DNA of 64,000 nucleotides. Origin: Pseudomonas benzenivorans. Lineage in GTDB: Bacteria > Pseudomonadota > Gammaproteobacteria > Pseudomonadales > Pseudomonadaceae. How positions within the stretch are numbered: the first letter of the stretch is position 1; every line of letters begins with the position of its first letter. The stretch spans positions 3,162,001 to 3,226,000 of the forward strand of contig NZ_CP073346.1 of assembly GCF_024397895.1 (NCBI RefSeq). The letters run 5' to 3'. Under the pieces are notes generated by a model that saw nothing but the letters and a program-made list of their open reading frames with translations, ran no database searches and was not told the origin of the DNA. The position numbers and the translations under genes are program-made. Positions 20,877 through 40,685 of this stretch are shown here, piece by piece.

Positions 20877-21911
20877 ATGATCAAGGTCGGTATCGTCGGC
20901 GGCACTGGCTACACCGGTGTCGAGCTGTTACGTCTGCTGGCGCAGCACCCGCAGGCGCGAGTCGAGGTCATTACGTCGCGCTCCGAAGCGGGCATGCGCG
21001 TCGACGAGATGTATCCCAATCTTCGCGGCCACTACCCGAGCCTGTCCTTCAGCGTGCCGGACGTGGCGACCCTGGGTGCCTGCGACGTGGTGTTCTTCGC
21101 CACCCCCCATGGCGTTGCCCATGCCCTGGCCGGCGAACTGCTGGCGGCGGGCACCAAGGTGATCGACTTGTCGGCTGACTTCCGCCTGCAGGATGCCGAG
21201 GAGTGGGCCAAGTGGTACGGCCAGCCCCATGGCGCCCCGGACCTGCTGCCGGAGGCGGTCTACGGCCTGCCGGAGGTCAACCGTGAGGCGATCAAGCAGG
21301 CCCGCCTGATCGCCGTGCCCGGCTGCTACCCGACCGCCGCCCAGCTCGGCCTGCTTCCGTTGCTGGAGGCCGGTCTGGCCGACACGGGACGGCTGATCGC
21401 CGACTGCAAGTCCGGGGTCAGCGGTGCCGGGCGTGGTGCCAGCGTCGGTTCGCTGTTCAGCGAAGCGGGCGAGAGCATGAAGGCCTACGGGGTCAAGGGG
21501 CACCGCCACCTGCCGGAGATCCGCCAGGGTCTGCGCCGCGCAGCCGGCGGCGAAGTGGGGCTGACCTTCGTGCCGCACCTGACGCCGATGATCCGTGGCA
21601 TCCATGCGACCCTGTACGCCACCGTGGCAGATCGCACTGTCGATCTGCAGGCCCTCTACGAGCAGCGCTACGCCAACGAACCGTTCGTCGACGTGATGCC
21701 GGCCGGCAGTCACCCGGAAACCCGCAGCGTGCGAGGCGCCAACGTCTGCCGTATCGCCGTGCACCGCCCGCAGGACGGCGACCTGGTGGTGGTCCTGTCG
21801 GTGATCGACAACCTGGTCAAGGGCGCGTCGGGGCAGGCGGTGCAGAACATGAACATTCTCTTCGGTCTGGAAGAGCAGCTCGGCCTGGCGCACGCGGCCC
21901 TGCTGCCCTGA
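20877..21911 (+). CDS. argC: N-acetyl-gamma-glutamyl-phosphate reductase
   Basis: Third step of arginine synthesis, NADPH-dependent reduction of N-acetylglutamyl phosphate. The 344-residue product has the dinucleotide motif [18 protein letters not shown] and the catalytic C150 in [13 protein letters not shown], with the GHRHLPEI and [11 protein letters not shown] substrate-binding stretches. It begins a compact cluster: the next gene overlaps its stop by one base, and a bactofilin gene follows. Confidence 0.97.
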   Translation: MIKVGIVGGTGYTGVELLRLLAQHPQARVEVITSRSEAGMRVDEMYPNLRGHYPSLSFSVPDVATLGACDVVFFATPHGVAHALAGELLAAGTKVIDLSADFRLQDAEEWAKWYGQPHGAPDLLPEAVYGLPEVNREAIKQARLIAVPGCYPTAAQLGLLPLLEAGLADTGRLIADCKSGVSGAGRGASVGSLFSEAGESMKAYGVKGHRHLPEIRQGLRRAAGGEVGLTFVPHLTPMIRGIHATLYATVADRTVDLQALYEQRYANEPFVDVMPAGSHPETRSVRGANVCRIAVHRPQDGDLVVVLSVIDNLVKGASGQAVQNMNILFGLEEQLGLAHAALLP

Positions 21912-22642
21912 TGGCCGGCTGGGAAGTCCGCCCGAGCGACCCGCGGCGTGCCGGGCGGGTGCGCCTGGCCCTGCTGCTGCTGATCGTCGGGGTGCCCCTG
22001 GCCTTCTTTGCTGGCGCCTGGTGGCAGGCGCGCAGCACCCAGGCGTTCATGGACGAGCATGAGGCGCTGCAGGCGCGCCTGAGCGAACAGGCGCGCGAAT
22101 TGGATCAGCTGCGCCAGAGCCTGGCGGTGGTCAGCAGCGGCGAGAAGGTCGCTCAGCAGGCCAACGAGCAGAGCCGCCTGACCATCAAGCTGCTCGAAGA
22201 GCAGATCTTCAAACAGCAGCAGGACCTGGCCTTCTACAAGGGTGTGCTGGCGCCGGCCAGTCGTCGTGAAGGCTTGCGCATTCGCGCCTTTGAGTTGCAG
22301 GCCACGGACAAGCCACGGCATTTCCGTTACAAACTGCTGCTCAGCCGCGTGGGTAAGGACGACAAGCCGCTGGCGGGCCAGATACGGGTCACCGTGGAGG
22401 GGCGCCGGGGCGGCAAGGACGTCAGTCTCGAGCTGGCGGACCTTACCCGGGGGTTGCCTGATGAGTTGAGCGAGCCGGTGATCGCCTTCACCTTCAAGCA
22501 CTTCCAGGCGATACCCGAGGCAGGGCGATTTGCGGAGCTGAAGTTACCTGAGGGCTTCGAGCCACGTCAGGTCAGGGTGCGCGCCGAAGTCAAAGGCGAA
22601 AAGCCCTTGGAGCGCACATTCAAATGGATCGACGAAGAGTAA
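21911..22642 (+). CDS. Membrane-anchored coiled-coil protein (DUF6776-like)
   Basis: A 243-residue protein without an assigned function. It has a single N-terminal transmembrane segment (about 18-37, LALLLLIVGVPLAFFAGAWW), a coiled coil (about 45-105, rich in Gln/Glu/Leu heptads: LQARLSEQARELDQLRQSL), and a C-terminal beta-rich periplasmic domain. It overlaps argC by one base and lies 9 bases before the bactofilin gene. The layout recalls LmdC, the bactofilin-linked M23 peptidase, but no peptidase motif is present. I read the family from layout and neighbourhood. Confidence 0.75.
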   Translation: MAGWEVRPSDPRRAGRVRLALLLLIVGVPLAFFAGAWWQARSTQAFMDEHEALQARLSEQARELDQLRQSLAVVSSGEKVAQQANEQSRLTIKLLEEQIFKQQQDLAFYKGVLAPASRREGLRIRAFELQATDKPRHFRYKLLLSRVGKDDKPLAGQIRVTVEGRRGGKDVSLELADLTRGLPDELSEPVIAFTFKHFQAIPEAGRFAELKLPEGFEPRQVRVRAEVKGEKPLERTFKWIDEE

Positions 22643-22651
22643 GAGTCCCCG

Positions 22652-23062
22652 ATGTGGAATAAAGACAAGAGCAAATCCGACCTGCAGCGCTTCAGCGGCA
22701 AGACCAGCCTGATTGCCACGGGAGCCGAACTGACCGGCGACCTGCGGTTTCAGGGCGCGGTGCAGGTCGACGGACGCATGAACGGCAATGTGCAGACCAG
22801 TGACGGCATGGTGCGGGTCAGTGTCGAGGGACAGGTTGAAGGTGAGATCCGTGCGCCCCATATCGTGATCGACGGCGAGGTGATCGGTGACGTACATGCC
22901 AGCGAGCACCTGGAGCTTGGCGCCCGGGCACGGGTTCGCGGCAATCTCTATTACGGCCTGATGGAGATGGCCATGGGCGCGCAGATCGAGGGGCGCCTGT
23001 GTCACCTCAAGGACGGGCAGCGACCGTTGGAGCTGCCGGAGAGCCTGGAACTCGCACAATAG
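22652..23062 (+). CDS. Bactofilin (polymer-forming cytoskeletal protein)
   Basis: A 136-residue bactofilin. The core (about 18-115) is a right-handed beta-helix made of short repeats with hydrophobic and glycine positions (GDLRFQGAVQVDGRMNGNV, VEGEIRAPHIVIDGEVIGDVHASEHLELGARARVRGNL). Bactofilins assemble nucleotide-free filaments that often recruit cell-wall enzymes. It lies 9 bases after the coiled-coil membrane protein and is likely in the argC transcript. Confidence 0.92.
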   Translation: MWNKDKSKSDLQRFSGKTSLIATGAELTGDLRFQGAVQVDGRMNGNVQTSDGMVRVSVEGQVEGEIRAPHIVIDGEVIGDVHASEHLELGARARVRGNLYYGLMEMAMGAQIEGRLCHLKDGQRPLELPESLELAQ

Positions 23063-23092
23063 TTGACCGCTTTTCTAGGGTAAGCGGATAAT
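23063..23092 (+). promoter_or_regulatory. erpA promoter
   Basis: TTGACC (23063-23068), 18-base spacer, GATAAT (23087-23092), directly after the bactofilin stop and 47 bases before erpA. Confidence 0.6.
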
Positions 23093-23139
23093 GCAGGGCC
23101 TCAACGCAGTATGGCGCTTGGCGCCGGGAGAAAGTCAGC

Positions 23140-23490
23140 ATGAGCGTCGAAACCTTCACCCCCACAGCTTTGCTGTTCACCGAAGGCGCAGCGAGCAAGG
23201 TGAAGAGCCTGGTCGATGAAGAGGGCAACCCGCGCCTCAAGTTGCGCGTATTCGTCACGGGAGGCGGTTGTTCCGGCTTCCAGTACGGCTTCACCTTCGA
23301 TGAAGAGGTGGCCGACGACGACACCATCGTCGAGCGCGAGGGTGTAAGCCTGGTGGTCGACCCGATGAGCTTTCAGTACCTCGCTGGTGCCGAAGTGGAT
23401 TATCAGGAAGGCCTGGAAGGCTCGCGCTTTGTGATCAAGAACCCCAATGCGACCACTACCTGTGGCTGCGGTTCGTCCTTCTCGATCTGA
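23140..23490 (+). CDS. erpA: Iron-sulfur cluster insertion protein ErpA
   Basis: A-type carrier that hands [4Fe-4S] or [2Fe-2S] clusters to apo-enzymes such as those of isoprenoid synthesis. The 116-residue product has the three conserved cysteines C44 ([11 protein letters not shown]), C108 and C110 ([10 protein letters not shown]). It has its own promoter and a terminator, so it behaves as a single-gene unit. Confidence 0.96.
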   Translation: MSVETFTPTALLFTEGAASKVKSLVDEEGNPRLKLRVFVTGGGCSGFQYGFTFDEEVADDDTIVEREGVSLVVDPMSFQYLAGAEVDYQEGLEGSRFVIKNPNATTTCGCGSSFSI

Positions 23491-23513
23491 TTGACGTCTG
23501 CCGTTGTGATCGA

Positions 23514-23538
23514 AACGCCGTGCCTTGTGCACGGCGTT
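23514..23538 (+). terminator. Terminator after erpA
   Basis: Stem AACGCCGTGC / GCACGGCGTT with a 5-base loop, followed by gtcgtttc. It lies between convergent erpA and anmK; the T-run is short. Confidence 0.65.
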
Positions 23539-23565
23539 GTCGTTTCTAGGGTCGGAGCAAGGCGA

Positions 23566-26083
<2,518 letters not shown>

Positions 26084-26234
26084 GGGCTGCTTTTGACTTT
26101 GAAGAGATGAAAAGAAAAAGATGAAGAAAATGCTGAATATGCAGTAACTGTATAAAATATAACCAAATCGTCTGTGAGGCAACCCTGAAGGTGCCTCCGT
26201 GTGCAGCTATTCGCGCGCTCACTGGGGGCAAAAC

Positions 26235-26262
26235 TTGTCATTTGTCCGTGATCTTGTATGGT
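26235..26262 (+). promoter_or_regulatory. Possible tyrS promoter
   Basis: TTGTCA (26235-26240), 16-base spacer, TATGGT (26257-26262), 38 bases before tyrS in the 217-base divergent gap. The rest of this gap is A/T-rich and should hold the mepM promoter on the other strand. Confidence 0.4.
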
Positions 26263-26300
26263 TGGTTCCCTTTGGTTTTTGAGTGGTCGTGAGTCCTGTC

Positions 26301-27500
26301 ATGAAGTCGGTCGAAGAGCAGCTGGCGCTGATCAAGCGCGGTGCAGAAGAGGTTTTGGTTGAGTCCGAGCTGGTGGAAAAGCTCAAGCGCGGTCAGCCGT
26401 TGCGTATCAAGGCCGGCTTCGATCCGACTGCACCGGATCTTCACCTCGGTCATACCGTGCTTATCAACAAGCTGCGCCAGTTCCAGGAGCTGGGGCATCA
26501 GGTGATTTTCCTGATAGGTGACTTCACCGGGATGATCGGTGACCCGAGCGGCAAGAGCGCGACCCGCCCGCCACTCACTCGCGAGCAAGTGCTGGACAAC
26601 GCCGAGACCTACAAGGCTCAGGTTTTCAAGATTCTCGATCCCGCCAAGACCGAGGTGGCGTTCAACTCCACCTGGATGGATCAGTTGAAGCCGGCCGACT
26701 TCATTCGTCTGGCCTCGCAGTACACCGTAGCGCGCATGCTCGAGCGCGATGACTTCAGCAAGCGCTACTCGACCAATCAACCCATTGCCATACATGAGTT
26801 CCTCTACCCGCTGGTTCAGGGCTATGACTCGGTGGCCTTGCGCGCCGATGTCGAGCTGGGGGGGACCGATCAGAAGTTCAATCTGCTGATGGGGCGTGAG
26901 TTGCAGCGGGCCTATGGGCAGGCGTCCCAGTGCATCGTCACCATGCCGTTGCTCGAAGGCCTGGATGGCGTCAAGAAGATGTCCAAGTCCCTGGGCAACT
27001 ATGTGGGTATCCAGGAGGCGCCGGGTGTGATGTACGGCAAGCTGGTGTCCATTCCGGATGTGCTCATGTGGCGCTACTTCGAGCTGCTGAGCTTTCGCAC
27101 AATGGACGAGATCAACCAGTTCAAGCTGGATGTCGATCAGGGTGCCAACCCTCGTGACATTAAGATCAAGTTGGCCGAAGAGATCGTGGCGCGCTTCCAT
27201 GGTGATGAAGCGGCGGCCAATGCCCATCGCTCCGCTGGCAATCGCATGAAGGAGGGTGAGCTACCGGAGGACCTGCCGGAGATCGAGTTGGCTGCGGCTG
27301 AGGATATGCCGATCGCCGCGCTGCTCAACAAGGCTGGCCTGGTTAAGAACGCCGCCATGGCGCGTGACCTGCTCGGCTCGGGCGGTGTTCGGGTCGATGG
27401 TGAGGTGGTGGATCGCTCCTTCATATGTAAGCGCGGTGCGGTCCATGTTTTCCAGGCCGGCAAGAAAGCCTTTGCGCGCATTACCCTCAAAGCCGAGTAG
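26301..27500 (+). CDS. tyrS: Tyrosyl-tRNA synthetase (TyrZ type)
   Basis: Charges tRNA-Tyr. The 399-residue product is the TyrZ-like class: HIGH motif as HLGH in [25 protein letters not shown] as [11 protein letters not shown], and a C-terminal S4 RNA-binding domain ([18 protein letters not shown]). ATG 26301 matches the family start [14 protein letters not shown]; two GTG codons upstream in frame (26283, 26289) are possible but unneeded. The gene sits directly before the rRNA operons, and a tRNA-Tyr gene lies on the far side of them at 41500. Confidence 0.95.
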   Translation: MKSVEEQLALIKRGAEEVLVESELVEKLKRGQPLRIKAGFDPTAPDLHLGHTVLINKLRQFQELGHQVIFLIGDFTGMIGDPSGKSATRPPLTREQVLDNAETYKAQVFKILDPAKTEVAFNSTWMDQLKPADFIRLASQYTVARMLERDDFSKRYSTNQPIAIHEFLYPLVQGYDSVALRADVELGGTDQKFNLLMGRELQRAYGQASQCIVTMPLLEGLDGVKKMSKSLGNYVGIQEAPGVMYGKLVSIPDVLMWRYFELLSFRTMDEINQFKLDVDQGANPRDIKIKLAEEIVARFHGDEAAANAHRSAGNRMKEGELPEDLPEIELAAAEDMPIAALLNKAGLVKNAAMARDLLGSGGVRVDGEVVDRSFICKRGAVHVFQAGKKAFARITLKAE

Positions 27501-27518
27501 TGGCCCTGTAGATAGTGG

Positions 27519-27546
27519 TTGACCTTGTGTCGCCTGCGCCTATAAT
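27519..27546 (+). promoter_or_regulatory. rRNA promoter P1 (operon 1, most distal)
   Basis: TTGACC (27519-27524), 16-base spacer, TATAAT (27541-27546), then GC-rich gcgcgcc, the discriminator type linked to growth-rate and stringent control. It lies 18 bases after tyrS. The whole 27501-28068 stretch holds no gene, only promoters and the 16S leader. Confidence 0.7.
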
Positions 27547-27616
27547 GCGCGCCTTCTCCGGCGCAGGCCTCTCGTAAAAGTATTTGTAAAACAGATACTT
27601 AGATTTAAATGAGGGG

Positions 27617-27644
27617 TTGCAAAGCAGCGCAGGCTGCGTAGAAT
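27617..27644 (+). promoter_or_regulatory. rRNA promoter P2 (operon 1)
   Basis: TTGCAA (27617-27622), 16-base spacer, TAGAAT (27639-27644), then gcgccggg. The 35 bases upstream (27575-27612) are A/T-rich with A- and T-tracts, as in an UP element. Confidence 0.7.
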
Positions 27645-27721
27645 GCGCCGGGCTGACAGGGTGGTTTGTTGATCCTGTCGGTGCTTCGGTCGAGTGGCTC
27701 GAAAGCGGTTGCAAGAGGTGG

Positions 27722-27749
27722 TTGACAGCGGTTTTGAACGCTGTAGAAT
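27722..27749 (+). promoter_or_regulatory. rRNA promoter P3 (operon 1)
   Basis: TTGACA (27722-27727), 16-base spacer, TAGAAT (27744-27749), then cgcctccc. This has the consensus -35; the upstream 40 bases are not A/T-rich. Confidence 0.72.
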
Positions 27750-27827
27750 TCGCCTCCCGCTGACGAGAAGCTGAAGGTTGATCGGAGGCGCAAGTGGTTG
27801 AAGTAGAAAAGAAATTTTCGAAACTGC

Positions 27828-27855
27828 TTGACGGAAGATGAGGCTGCTGTAGAAT
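27828..27855 (+). promoter_or_regulatory. rRNA promoter P4 (operon 1, proximal; also duplicated)
   Basis: TTGACG (27828-27833), 16-base spacer, TAGAAT (27850-27855), then gcgcgcctc. It is preceded by an A/T-rich UP-like run (gtagaaaagaaattttcgaa). This is the only one of the four promoters that lies inside the duplicated unit. Confidence 0.75.
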
Positions 27856-27889
27856 GCGCGCCTCGGTTGAGACGAAAGACTTAACCAAC

Positions 27890-27902
27890 TGTTCTTTAAC
27901 AA
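27890..27902 (+). promoter_or_regulatory. boxA antitermination element in the 16S leader
   Basis: TGTTCTTTAACAA closely resembles the E. coli rRNA boxA (TGCTCTTTAACAA), the NusB/NusE loading site. A second one (CGTTCTTTAAAAA, 29945-29957) lies before 23S. Both recur in operon 2 at +5576. Confidence 0.75.
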
Positions 27903-28068
27903 CTGAATCAAGCAATTCGTGTGGGTGCTTGTGAGGTAAGACTGGTAGTCAACTGATTATCAGCATCACAAAGCAACACTCGTTAATTCGAGAGTTAACT
28001 CTTACTTCGGTAAGAGGTTTGCGATTGCTGAGCCAAGTTTAGGGTTTTCTCAAAACCCAAGCAGTATT

Positions 28069-29605
<1,537 letters not shown>

Positions 29606-29670
29606 ATCGACGACACCAGCTTCCTTATAAGCTCCCACACGAATTGCTTGATTCATTGCGAAAGACGATT

Positions 29671-29747
<77 letters not shown>

Positions 29748-29778
29748 ATTGTTGTGGGGTTTGGCCTTGTACGAATAT

Positions 29779-29854
29779 GGGGCCATAGCTCAGCTGGGAG
29801 AGCGCCTGCCTTGCACGCAGGAGGTCAGCGGTTCGATCCCGCTTGGCTCCACCA
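29779..29854 (+). tRNA. tRNA-Ala (TGC), operon 1 spacer
   Basis: 76-nt cloverleaf with acceptor GGGGCCA/TGGCTCC, anticodon TGC in ctTGCac, T-loop GTTCGATCC and encoded CCA. It is 31 bases after tRNA-Ile; a 250-base spacer then leads to 23S and holds the second boxA. Confidence 0.97.
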
Positions 29855-30104
29855 CTTACAGCGCCGTTGTGTAGAGTTCAGAAATGAACATTCCTGAAAT
29901 GCTCAGTTGAATGTTGATTTCTGGTCTTTGACCAGTACGAAAATCGTTCTTTAAAAATTTGGGTATGTGATAGAAGTGACTGATTAATTACTTTCACTGG
30001 TAATTAGTTTGGTCAAGGTAAAATTTGCGTTGTTCTCAAGTGCAAATTTTCGGCGAATGTCGTCTTCACGTTAGAGACAGTAACCAGATTGCTTGGGGTT
30101 ATAT

Positions 30105-32995
<2,891 letters not shown>

Positions 32996-33134
32996 ATAAC
33001 ACCCAAACAATTTGTTGTTTGTGTGCTCGATGGCTGAAGTCGACAACAAACCGAAAATTTGCCAGAACACGCAATACCACGACATCACATACCCAATTCG
33101 GGGAAGCGCCTTAACCGCGAATCCCCTGCTGAAT

Positions 33135-33253
33135 TGCTTGACGACCATAGAGCGTTGGAACCACCTGATCCCATCCCGAACTCAGTAGTGAAACGATGCA
33201 TCGCCGATGGTAGTGTGGGGTTTCCCCATGTGAGAGTAGGTCATCGTCAAGCA
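33135..33253 (+). rRNA. rrf: 5S ribosomal RNA, operon 1
   Basis: About 119 nt, TGCTTGACGACCATAG to GTCATCGTCAAGCA; the two ends pair as helix I. The conserved loop CCGAACTCAGTAGTGAAAC is present. Confidence 0.95.
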
Positions 33254-33261
33254 CCTATCCC

Positions 33262-33301
33262 AAACCCCCGATCCGCGCAAGCGGGTCGGGGGTTTGCTTT
33301 T
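33262..33301 (+). terminator. rRNA operon 1 terminator
   Basis: 15-base stem (33262-33276 with 33281-33295) closed by a GCAA loop, then tttgctttt. In this copy one pair is a T-G wobble (T33272 with G33285). Confidence 0.9.
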
Positions 33302-33371
33302 AGTGAAAGCCTAAGTTTTGTACTTGGGCGTGAAGCTAAAAGCTGGCGAAAGCCGCTAAGTTTCACCAAGC
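33302..33371 (+). other. 70-base inter-operon spacer
   Basis: The only unique DNA between the two rRNA operons. It has no gene. It can fold into a hairpin, GTGAA (33330-33334) with TTCAC (33362-33366), containing an inner GGC-GAAA-GCC with a GNRA-type loop. It does not visibly match the P1-P3 region upstream of operon 1. Confidence 0.8.
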
Positions 33372-33403
33372 GGTTGAAGTAGAAAAGAAATTTTCGAAAC
33401 TGC

Positions 33404-33431
33404 TTGACGGAAGATGAGGCTGCTGTAGAAT
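33404..33431 (+). promoter_or_regulatory. rRNA operon 2 promoter (copy of P4)
   Basis: TTGACG (33404-33409), 16-base spacer, TAGAAT (33426-33431), then gcgcgcctc; same A/T-rich upstream run as P4. It is the only promoter I can see for operon 2 besides read-through from operon 1. Confidence 0.75.
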
Positions 33432-33644
33432 GCGCGCCTCGGTTGAGACGAAAGACTTAACCAACTGTTCTTTAACAACTGAATCAAGCAATTCGTGTGG
33501 GTGCTTGTGAGGTAAGACTGGTAGTCAACTGATTATCAGCATCACAAAGCAACACTCGTTAATTCGAGAGTTAACTCTTACTTCGGTAAGAGGTTTGCGA
33601 TTGCTGAGCCAAGTTTAGGGTTTTCTCAAAACCCAAGCAGTATT

Positions 33645-35181
<1,537 letters not shown>

Positions 35182-35246
35182 ATCGACGACACCAGCTTCC
35201 TTATAAGCTCCCACACGAATTGCTTGATTCATTGCGAAAGACGATT

Positions 35247-35323
<77 letters not shown>

Positions 35324-35354
35324 ATTGTTGTGGGGTTTGGCCTTGTACGAATAT

Positions 35355-35430
35355 GGGGCCATAGCTCAGCTGGGAGAGCGCCTGCCTTGCACGCAGGAGG
35401 TCAGCGGTTCGATCCCGCTTGGCTCCACCA
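35355..35430 (+). tRNA. tRNA-Ala (TGC), operon 2 spacer
   Basis: Same 76-nt sequence as the tRNA-Ala at 29779, CCA encoded. Confidence 0.97.
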
Positions 35431-35680
35431 CTTACAGCGCCGTTGTGTAGAGTTCAGAAATGAACATTCCTGAAATGCTCAGTTGAATGTTGATTTCTGG
35501 TCTTTGACCAGTACGAAAATCGTTCTTTAAAAATTTGGGTATGTGATAGAAGTGACTGATTAATTACTTTCACTGGTAATTAGTTTGGTCAAGGTAAAAT
35601 TTGCGTTGTTCTCAAGTGCAAATTTTCGGCGAATGTCGTCTTCACGTTAGAGACAGTAACCAGATTGCTTGGGGTTATAT

Positions 35681-38571
<2,891 letters not shown>

Positions 38572-38710
38572 ATAACACCCAAACAATTTGTTGTTTGTGT
38601 GCTCGATGGCTGAAGTCGACAACAAACCGAAAATTTGCCAGAACACGCAATACCACGACATCACATACCCAATTCGGGGAAGCGCCTTAACCGCGAATCC
38701 CCTGCTGAAT

Positions 38711-38829
38711 TGCTTGACGACCATAGAGCGTTGGAACCACCTGATCCCATCCCGAACTCAGTAGTGAAACGATGCATCGCCGATGGTAGTGTGGGGTTTC
38801 CCCATGTGAGAGTAGGTCATCGTCAAGCA
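38711..38829 (+). rRNA. rrf: 5S ribosomal RNA, operon 2
   Basis: Same sequence as the 5S at 33135. Confidence 0.95.
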
Positions 38830-38837
38830 CCTATCCC

Positions 38838-38877
38838 AAACCCCCGACCCGCGCAAGCAGGTCGGGGGTTTGCTTTT
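38838..38877 (+). terminator. rRNA operon 2 terminator
   Basis: Same stem-loop plan as operon 1 but with C38848 (restoring a C-G pair) and A38859 (creating a C-A mismatch). Followed by tttgctttt. The next 100 bases to birA hold only a possible TATCAT -10 (38943-38948). Confidence 0.9.
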
Positions 38878-38978
38878 GCGCGATAGAAAAGGCCGGCGGT
38901 CATGCGGCGGGCTGATTTGTAGGCAAGCGGAGGGGGCGTCGTTATCATGCGTGCCTTATCGCTTCGAGGGGAGGCTGC

Positions 38979-39944
38979 ATGCTGCCATTGTTAAGGCTTC
39001 TACAAGATGGGCGTTTCCATTCGGGGGAGGCGCTAGGCGCGGCGCTGGGTATCAGTCGAGCCGCGGTATGGAAGCAGCTACGTTCCCTGGAAGCCGAGCT
39101 TGAGTTGCCTATTCACAAGGTTCGCGGCCGAGGCTACCGTCTGGCGAGCCCGCTTCGACTGTTGGATGAGTGTCTCCTGGCGTCAAGCCCCTCCGGCCAA
39201 GCCTGGCCGGTCAGCGTGCTGCACTCGGTCGACTCGACAAGTTCCGAAGCGCTGAGGCGCCTAGAGGCGCGCAATGCAGCGCCATTTATCGTGCTGGCTG
39301 AGCGGCAGTCGGCCGGTCGCGGCCGTCGAGGGCGCACCTGGGTGAGCCCGTTCGCGGAGAATCTCTATTACAGCCTGGTACTGCGAGTAGAAGGCGGTAT
39401 GCGCCAGCTCGAGGGACTCAGCTTGGTGGTTGGGTTGGCGCTCCTGCAGGCAATTCGTGCGATGGGCGTGTCGGGTGCCGGCTTGAAGTGGCCGAATGAC
39501 CTGTTGGTGGGGGATCGCAAGATCGCCGGAATCCTTCTTGAATTGTCGGGCGATCCGGCAGACGTTTGTCATGTGGTGATCGGTGTCGGCGTGAACGTCA
39601 ACATGATGCCAACTGAAGCGCAGCCGATCGACCAGCCCTGGACGTCGATGCGGGCCGCTCTGGGGCATGGTGTCGACCGAAACGAACTGGTCGTTGCGCT
39701 CAATCAGCAACTGGCGCGCTATCTCGAATCGCATCGGAAGCAGGGTTTCTCGGCCCTGCGCGAGGAGTGGCAAAATAACCACCTGTGGCAGGGGCGGCGG
39801 GTAGTGCTCACTGCCGGGGGTCAACAGATCGCCGGTGTAGTGCTGGGGGTGGATGCTTCCGGCGCCATTCGACTGTTAGTCGATGGCGAGGAGCAGCATT
39901 TCAGCGGTGGTGAGCTCAGTCTGAGGCTGTCGAATGATTCTTGA
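38979..39944 (+). CDS. birA: Bifunctional biotin-[acetyl-CoA-carboxylase] ligase / biotin repressor BirA
   Basis: Attaches biotin to acetyl-CoA carboxylase and, when biotin is in excess, represses biotin synthesis. The 321 residues start with a winged helix (1-60, [25 protein letters not shown]), so the repressor function should be kept, followed by the ligase core with the biotinyl-AMP loop [13 protein letters not shown] and [17 protein letters not shown], and a C-terminal SH3-like domain. It overlaps coaX by 11 bases. Confidence 0.95.
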   Translation: MLPLLRLLQDGRFHSGEALGAALGISRAAVWKQLRSLEAELELPIHKVRGRGYRLASPLRLLDECLLASSPSGQAWPVSVLHSVDSTSSEALRRLEARNAAPFIVLAERQSAGRGRRGRTWVSPFAENLYYSLVLRVEGGMRQLEGLSLVVGLALLQAIRAMGVSGAGLKWPNDLLVGDRKIAGILLELSGDPADVCHVVIGVGVNVNMMPTEAQPIDQPWTSMRAALGHGVDRNELVVALNQQLARYLESHRKQGFSALREEWQNNHLWQGRRVVLTAGGQQIAGVVLGVDASGAIRLLVDGEEQHFSGGELSLRLSNDS

Positions 39945-40677
39945 GCTCGATTGCGGCAACAGCTTTATCAAGTGGCGGGTAGTCACCCGTGACGGCGTCG
40001 TCGCCTGTGGCGGCGTGGTTGGCTCCGATCTGGAGCTGGTCGAGGCGCTTCGCGCGCAGGTGGCGGGCCTCGATGCCTGTCGGCTGGTTAGCGTGCGTAC
40101 CGAAGAGGAAACGGCCTCCCTTATAGCGGCGCTCCGGCAGACGTTTTCCATCGAATGCCTACGGGCTCGCCCCGCCGCAGAGCTGGCCGGCGTGCGCAAT
40201 GGTTACGAGCAGCACGAACTCCTCGGCTTGGATCGTTGGTTGGCGCTGGTCGGGGCCTTCCACCTGGCTCGGGGTGCCTGCCTGGTTCTGGACCTCGGAA
40301 CCGCGGTGACCTCCGACTTTGTCGATACTGGCGGCCAGCATAGGGGGGGATTCATTTGCCCAGGGGTACCCTTGATGCGCAACCAGTTGCGCACCCATAC
40401 ACGGCGGATTCGCTATGACGACAAGGTCGCAGAGCGAGCCTTGCATAGCCTCGACCCAGGTCGTTCGACGGCAGAGGCGGTCGAGCGTGGTTGCTCGCTG
40501 ATGCTCCAGGGCTTCGTGCTGACCCAGTTGGATCTCGCGCGCCAGTACTGGGGGGATTCCTTCCAGGTCTTTCTCACAGGGGGTGATGCGCCGTTGGTCG
40601 CAGGTGTGGTGCCGACTGCGCGGGTAGCGCCGGATCTAGTATTTACCGGGCTTGCGATCGCCTGTCCGTTAACTTGA
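39934..40677 (+). CDS. coaX: Type III pantothenate kinase
   Basis: First step of coenzyme A synthesis. The 247-residue CoaX-type ASKHA kinase has the phosphate loop [13 protein letters not shown], catalytic Asp in [10 protein letters not shown], the second phosphate motif [12 protein letters not shown], and [15 protein letters not shown]. Type III enzymes are not feedback-inhibited by CoA. ATG at 39934 lies inside the birA end, implying translational coupling of biotin and CoA functions. Confidence 0.95.
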   Translation: MILELDCGNSFIKWRVVTRDGVVACGGVVGSDLELVEALRAQVAGLDACRLVSVRTEEETASLIAALRQTFSIECLRARPAAELAGVRNGYEQHELLGLDRWLALVGAFHLARGACLVLDLGTAVTSDFVDTGGQHRGGFICPGVPLMRNQLRTHTRRIRYDDKVAERALHSLDPGRSTAEAVERGCSLMLQGFVLTQLDLARQYWGDSFQVFLTGGDAPLVAGVVPTARVAPDLVFTGLAIACPLT

Positions 40678-40685
40678 GGTGGCCC

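Noticed and set aside
26084..26182. N-terminal extension of the M23 endopeptidase by 33 hydrophobic/aromatic residues
   Set aside because: It comes from A/T-rich promoter DNA; homologues begin at MTSTRKAPPLYPK at 26083, which also places the membrane anchor correctly.
26084..26300. T-box or other tRNA-sensing leader before tyrS
   Set aside because: No T-box sequence (TGGNACCGCG-like) is present and such leaders are not expected outside Gram-positives.
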